Assembly: GCA_963169745.1 (NCBI GenBank)
Contig: CAUJCU010000010.1
Coordinates: 257,487 to 321,486 of the forward strand
Length of the DNA: 64,000 nt
Reading direction: 5' to 3'
Origin: Bacteroidota bacterium
Lineage (GTDB): Bacteria > Bacteroidota > Bacteroidia > UBA4408
Shown: positions 37,467-48,305 of the stretch, in pieces
How the letters are laid out: the number at the start of each line of letters is the position of its first letter
Position numbering within the stretch: the stretch's first letter is position 1
Notes under the pieces: model-generated
Seen by the model: the letters and a program-made list of their open reading frames with translations, nothing else
Told to the model about the DNA's origin: nothing
Databases searched by the model: none
Translations under genes and position numbers: made by a program

Positions 37467-38195
37467 TTAATTGTTTTTTGGGCGGTGCAACGACCACGGT
37501 GTTCTTGGTGCCCGAACACTGGTTTTGCCCCAATTCCAGCGCACCTGCTGGTATGGCCGCCATAAATAATTCAAAGGGTAAACTAAGAAGTGTATCATAC
37601 GCGAAAAGGGAATTAAAGCAATGATAGTAAAAGCTCCTATGATGTGAATTTTTACAGCCCAAGGTAATAAAGCTACCGCACTAATATCTGGTTCAAGTTT
37701 AAAAATAGAGTAGAGGTAGGGTGTCAATAAAGTTGAGAACCATGATGATCCCCAACGGAAGTTATATGCAATCCACAAGCCAAAGAAAGTTTGTGTGATG
37801 AGTACGATATAAATCACAAAATCCATTTTGTTGGTAACAGACCGTAAACGGGGTGTGGTATATCTTCTAACAAAGTGGTTTATTAAACCGATTAACATAC
37901 TTATACCAAAAATGAAGGCGGTAATTTCAAGTATCATTAACCGGAGTGGAATACTGTTCCATGCGAGTACACTTTTTGGAAAAAGAAAGGCAAATAAATG
38001 TCCAAAGAATAGAAAAAACACGCCCCAATGAAAGGGAACGGAGCCAAAGAACAATCTACGACCTTCGAGAAACTGTGACGAAAGCGATGATACTTGAAAT
38101 CCTTTATAGGTATAACGGTATATAGAACCGACCAAAAAAAGTGCCAATGCTATATAAGGCAGGGCAATCAGGAAGAAGTTATTTAATGCATCCAT
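37467..38195 (-). CDS. narI: Respiratory nitrate reductase gamma subunit (cytochrome b)
   Basis: 'FFGSVPFHWGVFFLFFGHLFAFL', 'HIIGAFTIIALIPFSRMIHFLVYPLNYLWRPYQQV'. Confidence 0.93.
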   Translation of the reverse strand: MDALNNFFLIALPYIALALFLVGSIYRYTYKGFQVSSLSSQFLEGRRLFFGSVPFHWGVFFLFFGHLFAFLFPKSVLAWNSIPLRLMILEITAFIFGISMLIGLINHFVRRYTTPRLRSVTNKMDFVIYIVLITQTFFGLWIAYNFRWGSSWFSTLLTPYLYSIFKLEPDISAVALLPWAVKIHIIGAFTIIALIPFSRMIHFLVYPLNYLWRPYQQVRWNWGKTSVRAPRTPWSLHRPKNN

Positions 38196-38213
38196 TTTTA
38201 TCAGTATTAATTT

Positions 38214-38984
38214 TTATTGTTCAATTGTTAATTCATTATCCACGTTTCCTCCAAAATCTTTTGGCGTATTGCTGTGTGAACAACTCCCACAGGCCATACC
38301 GGCTATTGCAGCATCGTCAGGCTTTGTTTCTATGGTAAGCTCATCAACAGGTGTATAACCAAAATCTTTTTTAAGGATAAGGAATAGTGCTTGTAGCAAG
38401 GTTTGAAAAACCGTTCGATAATTCTGCGAAAATTCAATGACTGTTTTTAAATGCTTTTTATACACTTCATCTTTCTTTTCAATTTTTTTACCTTCAAACT
38501 CTCCAATCATTTTCTCAATGGCGGGAATAATGATTTTCAAAGCCAGTTCATCACGTAATGCAGTATTATTCATCTTCGGTAATAAACGCAATACATTGGG
38601 AAGATGGTCGGATAATTCGGTTTCACAAACATTTCCAGATTCACGATGTTCACGGTTCAGATGAACAAGTAGTTGGCCTCGTTTATAGTCCTCGCCAAAA
38701 AGAATAAAACCAATGTCGAGCGTGGTAATGGCTTGTACATCAAACGAGCGTAAAAAGAGTTCTTGAATATCAGTAAGAGATGATTGGTTAACAAATTCCA
38801 CAAATTTATTCACGGCATCTGCTGCTTGTGGAAATGTGGATAAGAGGTGCAGATATATGGCATTGATTCTTTCTTTATAGGCAATGGTGTGTGGGTACTC
38901 AAACCCTACCGAAAGCAATTTGTAATCGCTTAGCGGTAACCCGGTAAGGGTGCTGTTATTCATATTGTCTAATGCTACTTCCAT
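38214..38984 (-). CDS. narJ: Nitrate reductase molybdenum cofactor assembly chaperone
   Basis: 'KLLSVGFEYPH', 'YVLFGEDYKRG'-like 'FILFGEDYKRGQLLVHLNREHRESG', 'ELSDHLPNVLRLL'; position between narH and narI. Confidence 0.9.
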   Translation of the reverse strand: MEVALDNMNNSTLTGLPLSDYKLLSVGFEYPHTIAYKERINAIYLHLLSTFPQAADAVNKFVEFVNQSSLTDIQELFLRSFDVQAITTLDIGFILFGEDYKRGQLLVHLNREHRESGNVCETELSDHLPNVLRLLPKMNNTALRDELALKIIIPAIEKMIGEFEGKKIEKKDEVYKKHLKTVIEFSQNYRTVFQTLLQALFLILKKDFGYTPVDELTIETKPDDAAIAGMACGSCSHSNTPKDFGGNVDNELTIEQ

Positions 38985-38994
38985 AATCGAATTT

Positions 38995-40545
38995 TTAAAT
39001 TCCTCTTTTTAGTTTACTCTTTATTCCGAAGCCTGTTGAACCTTTTACATCTCCTGTAAAATCAAGCATTTCAATGGCCTGCTCTCGATGTGCCGGAGGT
39101 ATTACAAAACGATCTTCAAACTTGGCAAGTGCAGTAAGATAAAATATCCCATCTGCCTGATCGGCTGTTAATCCCGCATCGCGTAATACACTATCTGCTT
39201 TTTCTTGACTTACATCGCCAACGGTAACTCTCCTGCGGTGAATGCGTACCGCCATTAGTTTTTTCCACTTGTCTTTAATTTTTTCTTCATCGCCAATACT
39301 CAGCATATTAGCCAGGTATTTCATTGGAAAGCGCACTTGATCCAATGAACCCCATAGTTCTTCGGTACTTGTGTCGTACAACCAGTTGTCGTCCCAGTAT
39401 TTCGCTATAGGATTCATCTTCTTGCTGTCCTCGGTATTATCTACTTGTTTTAACGAAGCCATTACGGGAAGGAGAGGGGGCACATAAAACAACATAGGAA
39501 GCGTGCGATATTCTGCGTGTAGTGGTAAGGCCAATTTCCATTCTTTTACATATTTATAAACGGGTGAAAATTGTGCGGCATGAATAGTTGAATCGGCAAT
39601 TCCATTCATTTTTGCCGCACGAATCACTTCTTCATCAAATGGGTCAAGTATCATATCACGATGTGCATCAATCAGTTGATTGTCGTCCAAATGAACCGTT
39701 TCTTTAATTTTATCGGCATCATATAAAAGCACACCAAGGTAACGTATCCGTCCTACGCATGAGTGCATACAGGCTGGTGCAAGACCAGCTTCTAAACGAG
39801 GGAAACAGAGAATACATTTTTCTGATTTTCCGGTATGCCAATTATAGTATGATTTTTTGTAAGGACACGCAGTAACACACATCCTCCATGCACGACAAAC
39901 TTCCTGATTGATCAATACCACACCATCTTCGCCTCTTTTGTATATAGCTCCCGAAGGGCAAGAAGCCACACAGGCAGGATTTAAGCAGTGGTTACAAATA
40001 CGCGGCAAATAAAAGAAAGCCATTTTCTCCAACTGAAACATTACTTCCTGTTCGGCAGCACTCAGGTTTTGAAGATTGGGGTCATTTCTTCCATAGTCGG
40101 GAGTTCCACTCAAATCGTCATCCCAGTTAGGTCCCATTTTTATATCTATGGGTTCACCAGTTATCAATGATACCGGGCGTGCTGTTGGTTGTACTTCTCC
40201 TTCCGGTGACTCAATTAGGTCTAAATATTTATATGTAAAGGGTTCATAATAGTCGTCAATTACTGGCAAATTAGGATTGTAGAAAATATTCGTTAATCCC
40301 CTGCGTTTACCGGCACCTCTTAATGACACTTCACCATTTTTCTTTTGCCAACCTCCTTTGTATATTTCTTGATCTTCCCATTTAGTGGGGTAACCCGTTC
40401 CGGGTTTGGTTTCAACATTGTTCCACCACATATATTCTGCACCTTTACGATCAGTCCAGATATTTTTACAAGCGACAGAACAGGTATGACAACCTATACA
40501 TTTGTCGAGGTGAAAAACCATTGATATTTGCGAACGAACATCCAT
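38995..40545 (-). CDS. narH: Respiratory nitrate reductase beta subunit
   Basis: 'VFHLDKCIGCHTCSVACKNIWT', 'CRAWRMCVTACPYKKSYYNW' with Trp in a Cys position as in NarH, 'RICNHCLNPACVASCPSGAIYKR'. Confidence 0.97.
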   Translation of the reverse strand: MDVRSQISMVFHLDKCIGCHTCSVACKNIWTDRKGAEYMWWNNVETKPGTGYPTKWEDQEIYKGGWQKKNGEVSLRGAGKRRGLTNIFYNPNLPVIDDYYEPFTYKYLDLIESPEGEVQPTARPVSLITGEPIDIKMGPNWDDDLSGTPDYGRNDPNLQNLSAAEQEVMFQLEKMAFFYLPRICNHCLNPACVASCPSGAIYKRGEDGVVLINQEVCRAWRMCVTACPYKKSYYNWHTGKSEKCILCFPRLEAGLAPACMHSCVGRIRYLGVLLYDADKIKETVHLDDNQLIDAHRDMILDPFDEEVIRAAKMNGIADSTIHAAQFSPVYKYVKEWKLALPLHAEYRTLPMLFYVPPLLPVMASLKQVDNTEDSKKMNPIAKYWDDNWLYDTSTEELWGSLDQVRFPMKYLANMLSIGDEEKIKDKWKKLMAVRIHRRRVTVGDVSQEKADSVLRDAGLTADQADGIFYLTALAKFEDRFVIPPAHREQAIEMLDFTGDVKGSTGFGIKSKLKRGI

Positions 40546-40570
40546 ACTTTAATTGTTTTTAGATTTTATA

Positions 40571-43500
40571 TTACCATTCCAATTTTTCCATTTTTTTAAC
40601 TACTACGTGTGTATCACGTTGTGGTGCAATAGGCCCCCAATAGTTGAAGTGATAAGAGAACTGTCCATAACCACCACTCAAATAATTAGGCTTAAGATGT
40701 GTGCGGGTTACACTATTATGTCCACCACCTCGTTTCCCACCTCTTAACTGTGATTTTGGAATACCTATCGTCCGTTCAGGAATGTGATAAACAATACAAC
40801 TTCCCGGGGCAATACGTGAACTAACCACAGCTCTTGTTACATACACACCATGGTCATTATGCACTTCAACCCAGTCATTATCCTTTATACCTAAAGTTTC
40901 AGCATCTTTTTCACTAAGCCAGCATGGTTCAATACCACGCGAAAGCGTAAGCATACGCAGATTGTCCATGTACGTAGAGTGAATATGCCATTTACCATGC
41001 GGAGTAAGATAGTTGAGTGCAAGTGCTTTTCCTTTTTTCCAAGTTTCTCTTAAATCGCCATAAACTTCAGGGCGTGGAGCTGGTTTATATGTTGGTAAAT
41101 GCTCGCCATGTGAAATATATAATTCGTGGTCAAGATAAAAATGCTGCCTTCCTGTTAATGTTCGCCAAGGAACTAATCGTTCTATGTTATAAGTGTATGC
41201 TGAATAGGCACGACCATCATTCATTAATCCTGACCAAAGGGGAGATGTATTGTATCTTCTTGGTTGTGCTGCTAAATCAGCATAACGTAGTTTTACATCT
41301 TTGCTTCCTTCTCCTAAATCAGCTAATGTTAATCCGGTTTTCTTTTCCATGTTTTTATAGGCTTGTACATTCAACTTTCCGTTGGTTAAGGTGGAAAGGT
41401 TAAGTACAGCATTGGCAGCCCATTCATCTTCCTGAATTGAGGGGAGTTTTTTACCTTGATATTCTCGTTGATGGAAATGATTGGAAACACACATATCATC
41501 ATATTCTTCTTTGCAGAAATAATGATTGCCATGTGCGCCCAATCCTTTTTCACGAATGCCTTCTCCTAGCGTAATGAACTTTTCATACAACTGGGTATAG
41601 TCACGTTCAACAATAGCGAATTTTGGCATTGTTTTACCCGGAATTGCTTCACACTCTCCCTTAAACCAATCTTTAATGGTTGGTTGTGTTATTTCATCAA
41701 CAGAGTCGTGTTGTAATGGGGTCATCACAATATCTTTTTGCACTTCGTTAAAATAAATTTTAGCCATTTCGCTGGTTGCTTTAGCCAGATGCTTGAAAAT
41801 ATCCCAATCTGTTTTTGATTCCCAAACGGGTGCAATAGCTTGCCCTAATGGATGAATGAAAGAGTGCATATCAGTACTGTTCATATCAGTTTTTTCGTAC
41901 CAAGAGGCAGCCGGGAGAACAATATCAGAATACAATGCTGATGAATCCATTCGGAAATTCAGATCAACTACCAAATCCAATTTGCCAACAGGTGCAATGT
42001 CATGCCATTTTACTTCTTTTGTTTTATCTTCAGAATCGGTAGCAATTATGTTGGAATGTGTACCTAAGTAATGATGCAGTGCATATTCTGTTCCTTTCAT
42101 GCTTCCATGAATAGCATTACCACGCCAGATGTACCATACTCTTGGGAAATTTACTTCTGATTCTGGATCATTAATAGCAAATTCCATTTTACGTGATTTT
42201 AATTGCTCAACAGTGAAATTCACAATTTCTTCATTTGTTTTTGCCCCGTTTGCAGCTGCTTCTTTAGTCAGTTCCAAAGGGTTTTTATTGAACTGTGGAT
42301 AATAAGGCATCCACCCGTTTCTAACGGAAGTAAAAATGGTATCCGCAACATGTTTTTTACTCCAATCATTCTCAGGTACAGGATTGTAATGATAATGGAA
42401 ACCATCGTAACGGTATTGGCAGGTATTAATATAATGCCAAAGAGGTGCCTGTTGCAAACGCGGTGCTGCTACCCAATCTTTAGCAAAGGTAATTCCTCCC
42501 CATGAATCAACAGGGGCTAATTTCTCCTGACCAACATAGTGATTTAACCCACCACCGTTTTTGCCAATACAGCCGCATAAAGCCAAAGCCATTGCTGCCG
42601 AACGGTAAATTAAATTAGCGTGGTACCAATGGTTTATACCAGCACCAATTATTACCATACATTTCCCTTTCGTTGTATCGGCAGTTTTTGCCCATTCATT
42701 GGCAAACTGAATAACAGTTTTAGCATCAATACCAGTAAAAATTTCTTGCCAGGCCGGAGTATATGAGGCTTCCTTGTCGGTGTAATCTTTTGGGTATTGT
42801 CCTTGCAAGCCACGATCTACACCGTATTGCCCCATCAGTATATCATAAATAGTAGCAACCGGAACTTTTCCGGTTACCGTGTCCATATATTTTACCGGAA
42901 TACCTCTTAAAAATTTATTGTTTAATCCATATTCAATAAATTCTGTTTGAAGCACACCATCATTTTTTTGAAGTAAGGTAAGTACCGGGTCGAATTTTCT
43001 ATCGGTTTCGCTACACTCTAATTTCATATTCCATTTTCCTCCCGCCTTTTCCCAACGATGCCCCATAGCTCCTTTAGGCACAACAAATTCTCCGGATGTT
43101 TCATCAATATTCAGAAATTTCCAGTCGCCATTTTCAATGTCTTTCCATTTTGTTATTTCATTGGCTCGAACCAGGCGCCCCGGCTTGTAGTGGTCACCTT
43201 CTTTTTCAAGATGAATTAAGAATGGACTATCCGTATATTGCTTGGTATAATCAATGAAATAAGGTGTTTGTTTTTGGTGATGGTATTCTTTTAATATAAT
43301 GTGTGTTACGGCCATCCAAAAAGCATTATCTGTACCCGGATGAACGGGAACCCATTGATCAGCATATTTGCACACTTGACTGAAATCGGGTGAGAATACT
43401 ACTGCTTTTGTTCCATTGTGGCGAGATTCTGCAAAGAAATGACAGTCTGGTGTTCGGGTCATGTTCAGGCATGCACCCATATCGGCAATAAATTTTGAAT

Positions 43501-44188
43501 TATACCAGTCAGCACTTTCGCATACATCGGTTTGCTCTCCCCACATTTCAGGAAAATGAGTCGGAAGGTCACAATACCAATCGTAGAAACTTAAATTAAA
43601 TCCACCAAAAAGCTGTAAAAATCGTGCTCCGGCAGCATAACTCAACATCGACATGGCTGGAATAGGAGAGAACCCCGCTACACGATCGGGGCCATGTTTT
43701 TTTGCGGTATAAATATTTGCAGCAGCCATAATTTCAAGTGCTTCATCCCAGGTTGCTCTGCGAAAACCACCTTTACCTCTTGACCACTGATAGCGTTTTC
43801 TTTTTTCCTTATCTTTCTGAATATTTTCCCAAGCTTTTAGAGGGTTTCCACCAGATTTTTCCTTTTCTTCTCTGAAAATATCGAGTAGTGAACCCCGAAT
43901 TAAAGGGTATTTAATCCTTAATGGACTGTATAAATACCAAGAGTATGAAATTCCTCTCTGGCATCCTCGTGGTTCATAGGGAGGAAGTGAGTCTTCTAGT
44001 AAGGGATAATCAAGCTGCTGTGTTTCCCATACGACAATACCGTCTTTCACATGAATTTGCCATGAGCAACCTCCGGTACAGTTTACACCGTGCGTACTTC
44101 TAACGATACGATCATGCTGAAAGCGATTGCGGTAAAATTCTTCCCATTGGCGGGTTTTAGGCGAGATAATGTCTTCTATCCAACTCAT
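40571..44188 (-). CDS. narG: Respiratory nitrate reductase alpha subunit
   Basis: '[23 protein letters not shown]', '[31 protein letters not shown]', 1205 aa, no obvious Tat signal. Confidence 0.97.
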   Translation of the reverse strand: MSWIEDIISPKTRQWEEFYRNRFQHDRIVRSTHGVNCTGGCSWQIHVKDGIVVWETQQLDYPLLEDSLPPYEPRGCQRGISYSWYLYSPLRIKYPLIRGSLLDIFREEKEKSGGNPLKAWENIQKDKEKRKRYQWSRGKGGFRRATWDEALEIMAAANIYTAKKHGPDRVAGFSPIPAMSMLSYAAGARFLQLFGGFNLSFYDWYCDLPTHFPEMWGEQTDVCESADWYNSKFIADMGACLNMTRTPDCHFFAESRHNGTKAVVFSPDFSQVCKYADQWVPVHPGTDNAFWMAVTHIILKEYHHQKQTPYFIDYTKQYTDSPFLIHLEKEGDHYKPGRLVRANEITKWKDIENGDWKFLNIDETSGEFVVPKGAMGHRWEKAGGKWNMKLECSETDRKFDPVLTLLQKNDGVLQTEFIEYGLNNKFLRGIPVKYMDTVTGKVPVATIYDILMGQYGVDRGLQGQYPKDYTDKEASYTPAWQEIFTGIDAKTVIQFANEWAKTADTTKGKCMVIIGAGINHWYHANLIYRSAAMALALCGCIGKNGGGLNHYVGQEKLAPVDSWGGITFAKDWVAAPRLQQAPLWHYINTCQYRYDGFHYHYNPVPENDWSKKHVADTIFTSVRNGWMPYYPQFNKNPLELTKEAAANGAKTNEEIVNFTVEQLKSRKMEFAINDPESEVNFPRVWYIWRGNAIHGSMKGTEYALHHYLGTHSNIIATDSEDKTKEVKWHDIAPVGKLDLVVDLNFRMDSSALYSDIVLPAASWYEKTDMNSTDMHSFIHPLGQAIAPVWESKTDWDIFKHLAKATSEMAKIYFNEVQKDIVMTPLQHDSVDEITQPTIKDWFKGECEAIPGKTMPKFAIVERDYTQLYEKFITLGEGIREKGLGAHGNHYFCKEEYDDMCVSNHFHQREYQGKKLPSIQEDEWAANAVLNLSTLTNGKLNVQAYKNMEKKTGLTLADLGEGSKDVKLRYADLAAQPRRYNTSPLWSGLMNDGRAYSAYTYNIERLVPWRTLTGRQHFYLDHELYISHGEHLPTYKPAPRPEVYGDLRETWKKGKALALNYLTPHGKWHIHSTYMDNLRMLTLSRGIEPCWLSEKDAETLGIKDNDWVEVHNDHGVYVTRAVVSSRIAPGSCIVYHIPERTIGIPKSQLRGGKRGGGHNSVTRTHLKPNYLSGGYGQFSYHFNYWGPIAPQRDTHVVVKKMEKLEW

Positions 44189-44231
44189 AATATCAATGTT
44201 TATTTTTAAATATTTCTGTTAATTATAAATT

Positions 44232-44777
44232 TTAACTCGATTTTATCTGTCTTTCGAAAATGGAATAATTCACTGTTCGTTGTTTACGCTTCATCCAGAA
44301 GAATGAAAACAAAATCAAAAGTGTAATAACACCGGCAACACCTCCCATAATCATTCGAGAAGCCACAGGTGATGAGGGTGGATTTGTTTTAGCAGCATTA
44401 TCTGCATATTTTAAAAAAGCTATAACTTCATTTACTTCCTGCTCAGTAAGGGGTTTTCCAGAATAGGACTGCTGCATTTGTGGCATGGGCATAGGGTTGC
44501 TTGCAAAAAAGGGCTTGGCTCCATCAGCAGTAAGCCTAGATATTGCCTGTGTTAAATCTTTTGCAAGTGTACCGCCACTTACAAACCCATTGATACTAAC
44601 ATTATGACATGAGTTGCATGCCGGACCTCCATTTATAAATCGAATTTTCCCAACAAAGAGGTCTTCTCCTTTCTTCCAGTCTTGACTACTGGGTTTTTCA
44701 GATGCTGCATGGCTATTAAAAACAAATAATAACATCAAGGTAACAAAGGGTATATTTTGGAAAATCGCTATTCTCAT
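44232..44777 (-). CDS. Monohaem c-type cytochrome with C-terminal TM anchor
   Basis: Signal peptide; 'CNSCH' haem motif; C-terminal 'MIMGGVAGVITLLILFSFFWMKRKQR'. Confidence 0.88.
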   Translation of the reverse strand: MRIAIFQNIPFVTLMLLFVFNSHAASEKPSSQDWKKGEDLFVGKIRFINGGPACNSCHNVSINGFVSGGTLAKDLTQAISRLTADGAKPFFASNPMPMPQMQQSYSGKPLTEQEVNEVIAFLKYADNAAKTNPPSSPVASRMIMGGVAGVITLLILFSFFWMKRKQRTVNYSIFERQIKSS

Positions 44778-44816
44778 GGTATGTAGATTTAATATGAGTA
44801 TCTGACGTTTATAGTT

Positions 44817-45431
44817 TTATTTTTTAAAAAATGTTCTGTTCATATTGTATAAATCGGCCAGCTCTTCAGCCAACTTTCGGTTCATTTTAGCTAATGTGAG
44901 TATAATAGCCAACAGTGCTATTACAGCTATCATCAGTATAATATTGGTATTTGTTAAAAAAATTTCATCTGCTTCGTTTTGCACTGTCGGGGCTGTAGAT
45001 GGAGCAGCATTTTGAGAAACCGCTGCTGGGGCACTACTACTACTTTCAATGTACGCTAAAATACTCTTAATACTATTGTCATCTAATGGTTGATCGGGCA
45101 TTATTGCTTTGTTGAATGCCTGATACAAAGAGTCTGCTGTTTTGTCGCCACTTTTAATAAGACTTTGCGATGATTTTATAAACTTATGCAACCACTCTAC
45201 ATCTCTGCGTGTGTGAACATGAGCTAAATCAGGCCCTACTAATTTCCCTTTGCCTATTGTGTGACAGGCAGAACAGGTCTGTTTAAAAATCGCTTCTCCA
45301 TCTTGCCCAAAGGCAATTTTACATGGACTATAAAAAAGGAGTAAAAACAAACTTAATCCCGTAATAAATTTTATACCGAATTTTGGCTTGTCATAAAGCA
45401 ATTGTGAGCAGTTTAGATTTGTCATATACAT
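44817..45431 (-). CDS. Monohaem c-type cytochrome with Ala/Pro-rich linker and C-terminal TM anchor
   Basis: 'CSACHTIGKGKLVGPDL' haem motif; 'SAPAAVSQNAAPSTAPT' linker; C-terminal TM 'IILMIAVIALLAIILTLA'. Confidence 0.88.
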   Translation of the reverse strand: MYMTNLNCSQLLYDKPKFGIKFITGLSLFLLLFYSPCKIAFGQDGEAIFKQTCSACHTIGKGKLVGPDLAHVHTRRDVEWLHKFIKSSQSLIKSGDKTADSLYQAFNKAIMPDQPLDDNSIKSILAYIESSSSAPAAVSQNAAPSTAPTVQNEADEIFLTNTNIILMIAVIALLAIILTLAKMNRKLAEELADLYNMNRTFFKK

Positions 45432-45457
45432 GAACTTTATATTTGTTTATGTGTTGA

Positions 45458-45465
45458 CAAACCTA
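45458..45465 (-). promoter_or_regulatory. -7 promoter element TAGGTTTG for the cytochrome/nar operon
   Basis: Exact TAnnTTTG on minus strand 27 nt upstream of the 45431 start. Confidence 0.5.
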
Positions 45466-45590
45466 TTCTATATAGTCTCGAAAAAAAATGGTTTTTCTTA
45501 CATTAAAATGTGATTTTTAATACATATTCGTTTGCTCTGTTTTTTAAATTATAAGGCTGTAGAATTATTTTAAAAATGAAAATTTAGAGG

Positions 45591-45635
45591 AGTAAAAAAT
45601 AGGCTATTTAAAATATAAGTAATTAAATAGCTTCA
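45591..45635 (-). terminator. Candidate intrinsic terminator of the Crp/Fnr gene
   Basis: GCTATTTAA-N11-TTAAATAGC perfect 9-bp stem followed on minus strand by ATTTTTT. Confidence 0.6.
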
Positions 45636-45677
45636 ATATTTGGGATAGAAAAATAGGTAAGCAAATGAAAAGATATC

Positions 45678-46382
45678 TTAGAAAGCAGTGTTGGCAGTCT
45701 TTTGGAGCATTTCTAAGTCAAGAATTTTTATTTTTTTTCCATTTAATTCAATGAGCTTGGCGTCTTTAAACTCATAGAGAAACCGTGTGGCAGTTTCGCG
45801 AATGGTACCTGCAATTCCAGCCAATTCATCACGCTTTAAAACAACGTCAATGGTGCAACCATCAGCTTCAGTACCATATATTTCAGATAATAAAAGTAAA
45901 GATTCGGCCACCCTTTCTCTAACGTTTTTTTGCGATAAGTGAAGTAATTTAGAATCTGAGTCTTTCAAATCATCTGCTAAAACGCGTAAAAACTGGAAAA
46001 CCAAATCCGGATTTTTCTTAAATAAATGTTGCACCACTTCATTCTTTATAAAGCACAAATGCAAATCAGTTATAGCGGTAGCAGTACAGGTATAAGCATC
46101 GTTACTAATTCGATAACCAACAATGTTGCCTTCTTTAGCAAAGCGTAAAATTTGTTCTCTGCCTTCTATACCTGTTTTTGAAATTTTTATTTTGCCTTTT
46201 GTTACAATATAAAACCCCGAAGGGTATTGGCCTTCATGAAAAAGAGTCTCACCACTTTTTAATAATATATGTGTTCTTTGGCTCTGAAGATATGAAGTTT
46301 CATCAATATTCAGCACATGAAAAATCGAAAACACTCTTGTGGTGCAGTGATGGCAATCTGTACATTGATGGTTAGAAAGCAT
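45678..46382 (-). CDS. Crp/Fnr-family transcriptional regulator with FNR-like cysteines
   Basis: cNMP-like beta-roll; HTH 'KRDELAGIAGTIRETATRFLYEFKDAKLIEL'; N-terminal C-x2-C-x2-C plus Cys110. Confidence 0.92.
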   Translation of the reverse strand: MLSNHQCTDCHHCTTRVFSIFHVLNIDETSYLQSQRTHILLKSGETLFHEGQYPSGFYIVTKGKIKISKTGIEGREQILRFAKEGNIVGYRISNDAYTCTATAITDLHLCFIKNEVVQHLFKKNPDLVFQFLRVLADDLKDSDSKLLHLSQKNVRERVAESLLLLSEIYGTEADGCTIDVVLKRDELAGIAGTIRETATRFLYEFKDAKLIELNGKKIKILDLEMLQKTANTAF

Positions 46383-46417
46383 ATAATTAAAATTTACTCA
46401 GATAATACTTTCAGCAA

Positions 46418-46425
46418 CAAAAATA
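46418..46425 (-). promoter_or_regulatory. -7 promoter element TATTTTTG for the Crp/Fnr gene
   Basis: Exact TAnnTTTG on minus strand 36 nt upstream of start. Confidence 0.4.
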
Positions 46426-46549
46426 TGAAATTAAGAGTATGATAAAAAATGATTTATCTCAGGCTTCAGGAATAATTTCTCTTATTAACATTATTGAAAG
46501 TGAAGTTTGCTTTTAATTCCAAGCATTCTTAACATGAAACACCTGTTTG

Positions 46550-48154
46550 TTATTTTTCATCTTTTGAAACAACAACACGTTTTGTAAAATTACCTTGTTC
46601 ACAGTTTCCTTGAATTAAATATACCCCGGGCGTTAACCCAGAAAGTGAGATTGAATAGACCTGATTTCCATTAATTTTTTGATAATTTTTATTTCCTATT
46701 TCTTTGCCTGAATTATCTTTAAGCGAGAGGCTTAAGTATTTTGAATCAAATCCGGTTTTAATATACAACTGTTGTTGTGCAGGAATAGGATAAATCATAA
46801 CCGTAGAAGAGAGTTCATTTTTAGGTAAAGAAAAAGGAACATCCTTAATTAACTGCCAGCTTCCATAACTATCACTACCGGCTGAAAGAGGCTGTGCCAA
46901 TTCGGCTGCAACGGCAGTAATAGCTTTTATATTACGTGTTAAAAATGGAATGTTAAGCGTGCTGAGGCTGTCTCCAGGAGTATGGTAATTAGCATTACGA
47001 AAATCTGCCCCGTCTGTTAGCATTAAAGCTTTATAACCGGCATCCCAAAATACAGCATGATCACTTCTTCTAAGATCCTGAGCTATTTGTCCGTTTCCGG
47101 GAACACTTAATATCAAGGTTTTTACTTGATCAACATATAATCGTGCTATTGAGTCAAAATTTTGTGCTAAAGTGGCACTGTTGGTATTTCCAACAGTAAA
47201 AAGCCATATTCCTCGATTGCCGCTACTATTTATAGAATCAACAGCTGCAGGAAACAGCGTAGAAAAGCCATTTGGAATAGTTTGAGAATTAACACTGTCA
47301 TTATAATACCCAATCATTTCTCCGTTTAGTACTGCGTCAATATTTTCATAGTACGGAATAGAATTATTAACATAAAACAAGGAGCCTTTTAATCCACTTT
47401 CTTCTTTGTCAAATCCAATAAATTTTAAAGTCTTTTTAAAATTATATGAAGATAAAATTTGTGAAGAAATAAGCATAGCAGCTAAAGAAGATGCGTTGTC
47501 ATCGGCACCTTGTGTGTTGGCTACAGCATCAAAGTGGGCATCTACTATGATGGTGTTTTTTTCTTTGATGAATCCAGGTTTGCGACCAACAATATTCTCT
47601 GAAGCAACATTGCCAAAATTAAAAGGAAGGCGTTGTGTTTGTAATCCATTTCGTATAAAATTACTTTCAATACTGTCTTTTACAGCGCTTAAACCACCCG
47701 GTGCCGAAATATGATGTCTTTTTTGAGCTAGGTATTGCATATAATTTAAAACTAATGCACTGTCAATACTTTGAAGTAAAGATTCAATTGCTATAGGCTT
47801 CCGATCGCTGGCTATTATTTTGATTCGAAACCACTTTTGAATATCATATTGAGCTGCCTGGTGTAAACTATCGGTGTTATATTGTAATACTAAGTTTTTA
47901 TTATTTCCTGAAAATACTGGAAACCCGAAATCACCACTCACATTTTGGATAGGTGCAATATAACTGATGCCACTGTCAGCACTTAAAAACACCCTAATTT
48001 CAAGACTATCGTTATCCCCATCATTTACCTGATAATTAACACTTATTGTTTTAGCCAATGTATCAACAACAGCATTTGTTACCTGCACTGTGGGACTAGA
48101 GTTTTGACTGTACCCTACAAAAGGGAGCAAAACGAACATCAATATTTTTTTCAT
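46550..48154 (-). CDS. M28-family Zn peptidase with T9SS C-terminal domain
   Basis: 'TIIVDAHFDAVANTQGADDNASSLAAML', 'FIGFDKEESGLKGSLFYV', 'RSDHAVFWDAGYKALMLTDGADFRNANYHTPGDSL'; C-terminal 'MIYPIPAQQQLYIKT'. Confidence 0.9.
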   Translation of the reverse strand: MKKILMFVLLPFVGYSQNSSPTVQVTNAVVDTLAKTISVNYQVNDGDNDSLEIRVFLSADSGISYIAPIQNVSGDFGFPVFSGNNKNLVLQYNTDSLHQAAQYDIQKWFRIKIIASDRKPIAIESLLQSIDSALVLNYMQYLAQKRHHISAPGGLSAVKDSIESNFIRNGLQTQRLPFNFGNVASENIVGRKPGFIKEKNTIIVDAHFDAVANTQGADDNASSLAAMLISSQILSSYNFKKTLKFIGFDKEESGLKGSLFYVNNSIPYYENIDAVLNGEMIGYYNDSVNSQTIPNGFSTLFPAAVDSINSSGNRGIWLFTVGNTNSATLAQNFDSIARLYVDQVKTLILSVPGNGQIAQDLRRSDHAVFWDAGYKALMLTDGADFRNANYHTPGDSLSTLNIPFLTRNIKAITAVAAELAQPLSAGSDSYGSWQLIKDVPFSLPKNELSSTVMIYPIPAQQQLYIKTGFDSKYLSLSLKDNSGKEIGNKNYQKINGNQVYSISLSGLTPGVYLIQGNCEQGNFTKRVVVSKDEK

Positions 48155-48256
48155 TTATTCCTTTTTTTTATCAAAAATAATAAAATTAAACTCAATAGGT
48201 TGTTTAAGTGTATATATGATTATTCTCGTTGCGCTTCATTCAAAACTTAGATTATG

Positions 48257-48288
48257 TTGTAGTTTAGACAAAAAACGCAATATATTTG
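48257..48288 (+). promoter_or_regulatory. Bacteroidota promoter TTG-N21-TATATTTG
   Basis: TTG at 48257-48259 and TATATTTG at 48281-48288, 17 nt before the 48306 ATG. Confidence 0.6.
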
Positions 48289-48305
48289 TATAAAAATGAT
48301 CCTAA

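Noticed and set aside
41017-41403. 128-aa plus-strand ORF and other plus ORFs in 40.5-44.1 kb
   Set aside because: Shadow ORFs antisense to narG, whose protein reads continuously with all expected motifs.
34847-45431. Complete denitrification cluster
   Set aside because: Only nitrate reduction and transport are present; no nir, nor or nos genes in the window.
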